Position numbers and translations under genes: made by a program
Assembly: GCF_015223355.1 (NCBI RefSeq)
Contig: NZ_JADFFK010000012.1
Span: 124,001-188,000 of the forward strand
Source: Salipiger mangrovisoli
GTDB lineage: Bacteria; Pseudomonadota; Alphaproteobacteria; Rhodobacterales; Rhodobacteraceae
Length of the DNA: 64,000 nucleotides
Reading direction: 5' to 3'
The notes under the pieces: generated by a model
Seen by the model: the letters and a program-made list of their open reading frames with translations, nothing else
Database searches by the model: none
What the model was told of the DNA's origin: nothing
Shown: piece by piece, positions 63,171 to 64,000 of the stretch
Position numbering within the stretch: position 1 is the first letter of the stretch
Layout: each line of letters opens with the position of its first letter

Positions 63171-64000
63171 ATGAAAATGAAGACCCTTCTGCTCGGGGCC
63201 GCAGCCAGCTTCGCGCTGGCGCCCGCCGCCGCCATGGCGGAGCGCGGCTCGGACGGGCACGTGAACATCATCTATTGGCAGGCGCCGTCGATCATGACGC
63301 CGTACCTGTCGAGCGGCACCAAGGACATCGAGGCCTCTTCGCTCGTGCTCGAGCCGCTGGGCCGCTACACCGAGACCGGCGCCCTGGTGCCCTTCCTGGC
63401 CGAAGAGATCCCCACCGTCGAGAACGGCGGCGTGGCCGAGGATCTCAAGTCGATCACCTGGAAGCTGAAGTCCGGCCTGCTGTGGTCCGACGGCTCCCCG
63501 GTCACCTCGGCCGACGTGAAGTTCACCGCCGACTACTGCATGAACCCCGAGGGCGGCTGCGCGCAGCTGGCCAAGTTCGACCACATCGCGTCGATCGACA
63601 CCCCTGACGATCTGACCGTCGTGGTGAACTTCGACGAGGCCATGCCGAACCCCTACGGCCCGTTCATGGGTGGCCAGTCCCCGATTCTGCAAAAGGCGCA
63701 GTTCGAGAACTGCGTGGGCGCGGCGGCCTCGACCTGCACCGAGGCGAACTTCAACCCGATCGGCACCGGCCCGTTCAAGGTCGACGAGTTCAAGCCGAAC
63801 GACGTGATCTCGCTCTCGGCGAACCCCAACTACCGTGACCCGGCCAAGCCCGCCTTCGCGACCGCCACGCTGAAAGGCGGCGGCGATGCGGAATCCGCGG
63901 CCCGCGCGGTTCTGCAGACCGGCGAGTTCGACTACGCCTGGAACCTGCAGCTGGCCCCCGACGTCCTCGCCTCCATGGCAGAAGGCGGTCAGGGCACCCC
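63171..64000 (+). CDS. Peptide/nickel-type ABC transporter binding protein (partial)
   Basis: The frame stays open from ATG 63171 to the window end (276 codons visible). The signal peptide spans about 1-23 (MKMKTLLLGAAASFALAPAA, ending AMAE). Mature motifs SITWKLKSGLLWSDGSPVTS (about 103-122) and PIGTGPFKVDEFKPND are those of the SBP_bac_5 family that binds oligopeptides. GGGAG lies upstream of the ATG. Permease genes probably follow outside the window, partnered with the fused ATPase. Confidence 0.93.
   Translation, partial: MKMKTLLLGAAASFALAPAAAMAERGSDGHVNIIYWQAPSIMTPYLSSGTKDIEASSLVLEPLGRYTETGALVPFLAEEIPTVENGGVAEDLKSITWKLKSGLLWSDGSPVTSADVKFTADYCMNPEGGCAQLAKFDHIASIDTPDDLTVVVNFDEAMPNPYGPFMGGQSPILQKAQFENCVGAAASTCTEANFNPIGTGPFKVDEFKPNDVISLSANPNYRDPAKPAFATATLKGGGDAESAARAVLQTGEFDYAWNLQLAPDVLASMAEGGQGT

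Noticed and set aside
63164-63607. A 147-codon frame at the right end
   Set aside because: It is out of frame with the binding protein starting at 63171, which has a signal peptide and family motifs and runs to the window end.

Overview
The window is a high-GC chromosomal segment, almost certainly from an alphaproteobacterium of the Rhodobacterales (Roseobacter group, Salipiger/Alloyangia-like). The evidence is the GapR-family protein, a TRAP transporter and a TctABC transporter, an Agrobacterium-type galacturonate oxidation pathway, minCDE, and several copies of a GC-rich element whose tail contains CCTAGAAGAA. I saw no prophage, insertion sequence, CRISPR array or rRNA. There is one tRNA, tRNA-Thr(TGT).

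Layout. 1-990 is a lower-GC stretch with no recognisable gene, next to tRNA-Thr. 1.1-7.0 kb holds a lone Fe3+-type ABC permease, an unknown protein, a GapR-family nucleoid protein, and a FadJ-like fusion whose catalytic residues are largely replaced. 7.4-9.8 kb is a sulfide/persulfide detoxification operon (persulfide dioxygenase-like enzyme, two YeeE/YedE proteins, a DUF442 sulfurtransferase-like protein) behind a promoter with a palindrome over its -10. 9.9-13.0 kb holds a YCII protein, an orphan CofD-like protein and a DUF2252 protein. 13.5-16.3 kb holds small envelope proteins, an L,D-transpeptidase and an SH3 protein. 16.4-18.4 kb encodes an exported eight-haem cytochrome c with HEAT/TPR-like repeats.

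18.6-37.0 kb is a pectin/galacturonate catabolic region. Its first part takes up oligogalacturonides through an ABC transporter, cuts them with a cytoplasmic GH28 and a GH105/88 enzyme, and handles unsaturated uronate through KdgF, KduI and KduD. A GntR/FCD and an AraC regulator are present. Its second part, on the minus strand, imports free uronate through a TRAP system and oxidises it through Udh, Gli, Gci and KdgD towards 2-oxoglutarate semialdehyde. One operator-like motif (GTTATCATACAA core) occurs in the control region of kduI/gntR, in front of the ABC operon and in front of the TRAP operon, which suggests one regulon. The final enzymes of both routes (KdgK/KdgA and the semialdehyde dehydrogenase) are not in the window.

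37.2-41.5 kb is an RND efflux pair. 41.6-44.8 kb is an arsenate resistance operon: an ArsR-ArsC fusion, GAPDH and ArsJ. 44.9-46.3 kb is a PadR/ferric-chelate-reductase pair similar to YqjI/YqjH. 46.7-53.1 kb is a TctCBA transporter divergent from a TctD/TctE two-component system that is coupled to an extra periplasmic binding protein. 53.2-57.4 kb holds a small lipoprotein, a highly structured intergenic region, and HipO-, DAO- and ArgE-type enzymes. 57.5-61.0 kb holds a YegD-like Hsp70 and minC-minD-minE. 61.1-64.0 kb holds a fused double-ATPase for peptide import, divergent from its probable binding protein, which runs off the end of the window.

The most novel-looking signals are the 3'-end repeat family (five copies, each just downstream of a gene and in its orientation), the shared pectin operator, the catalytically degenerate FadJ fusion, the orphan CofD-like gene, the TctDE-plus-binding-protein cassette and the eight-haem HEAT/TPR cytochrome.
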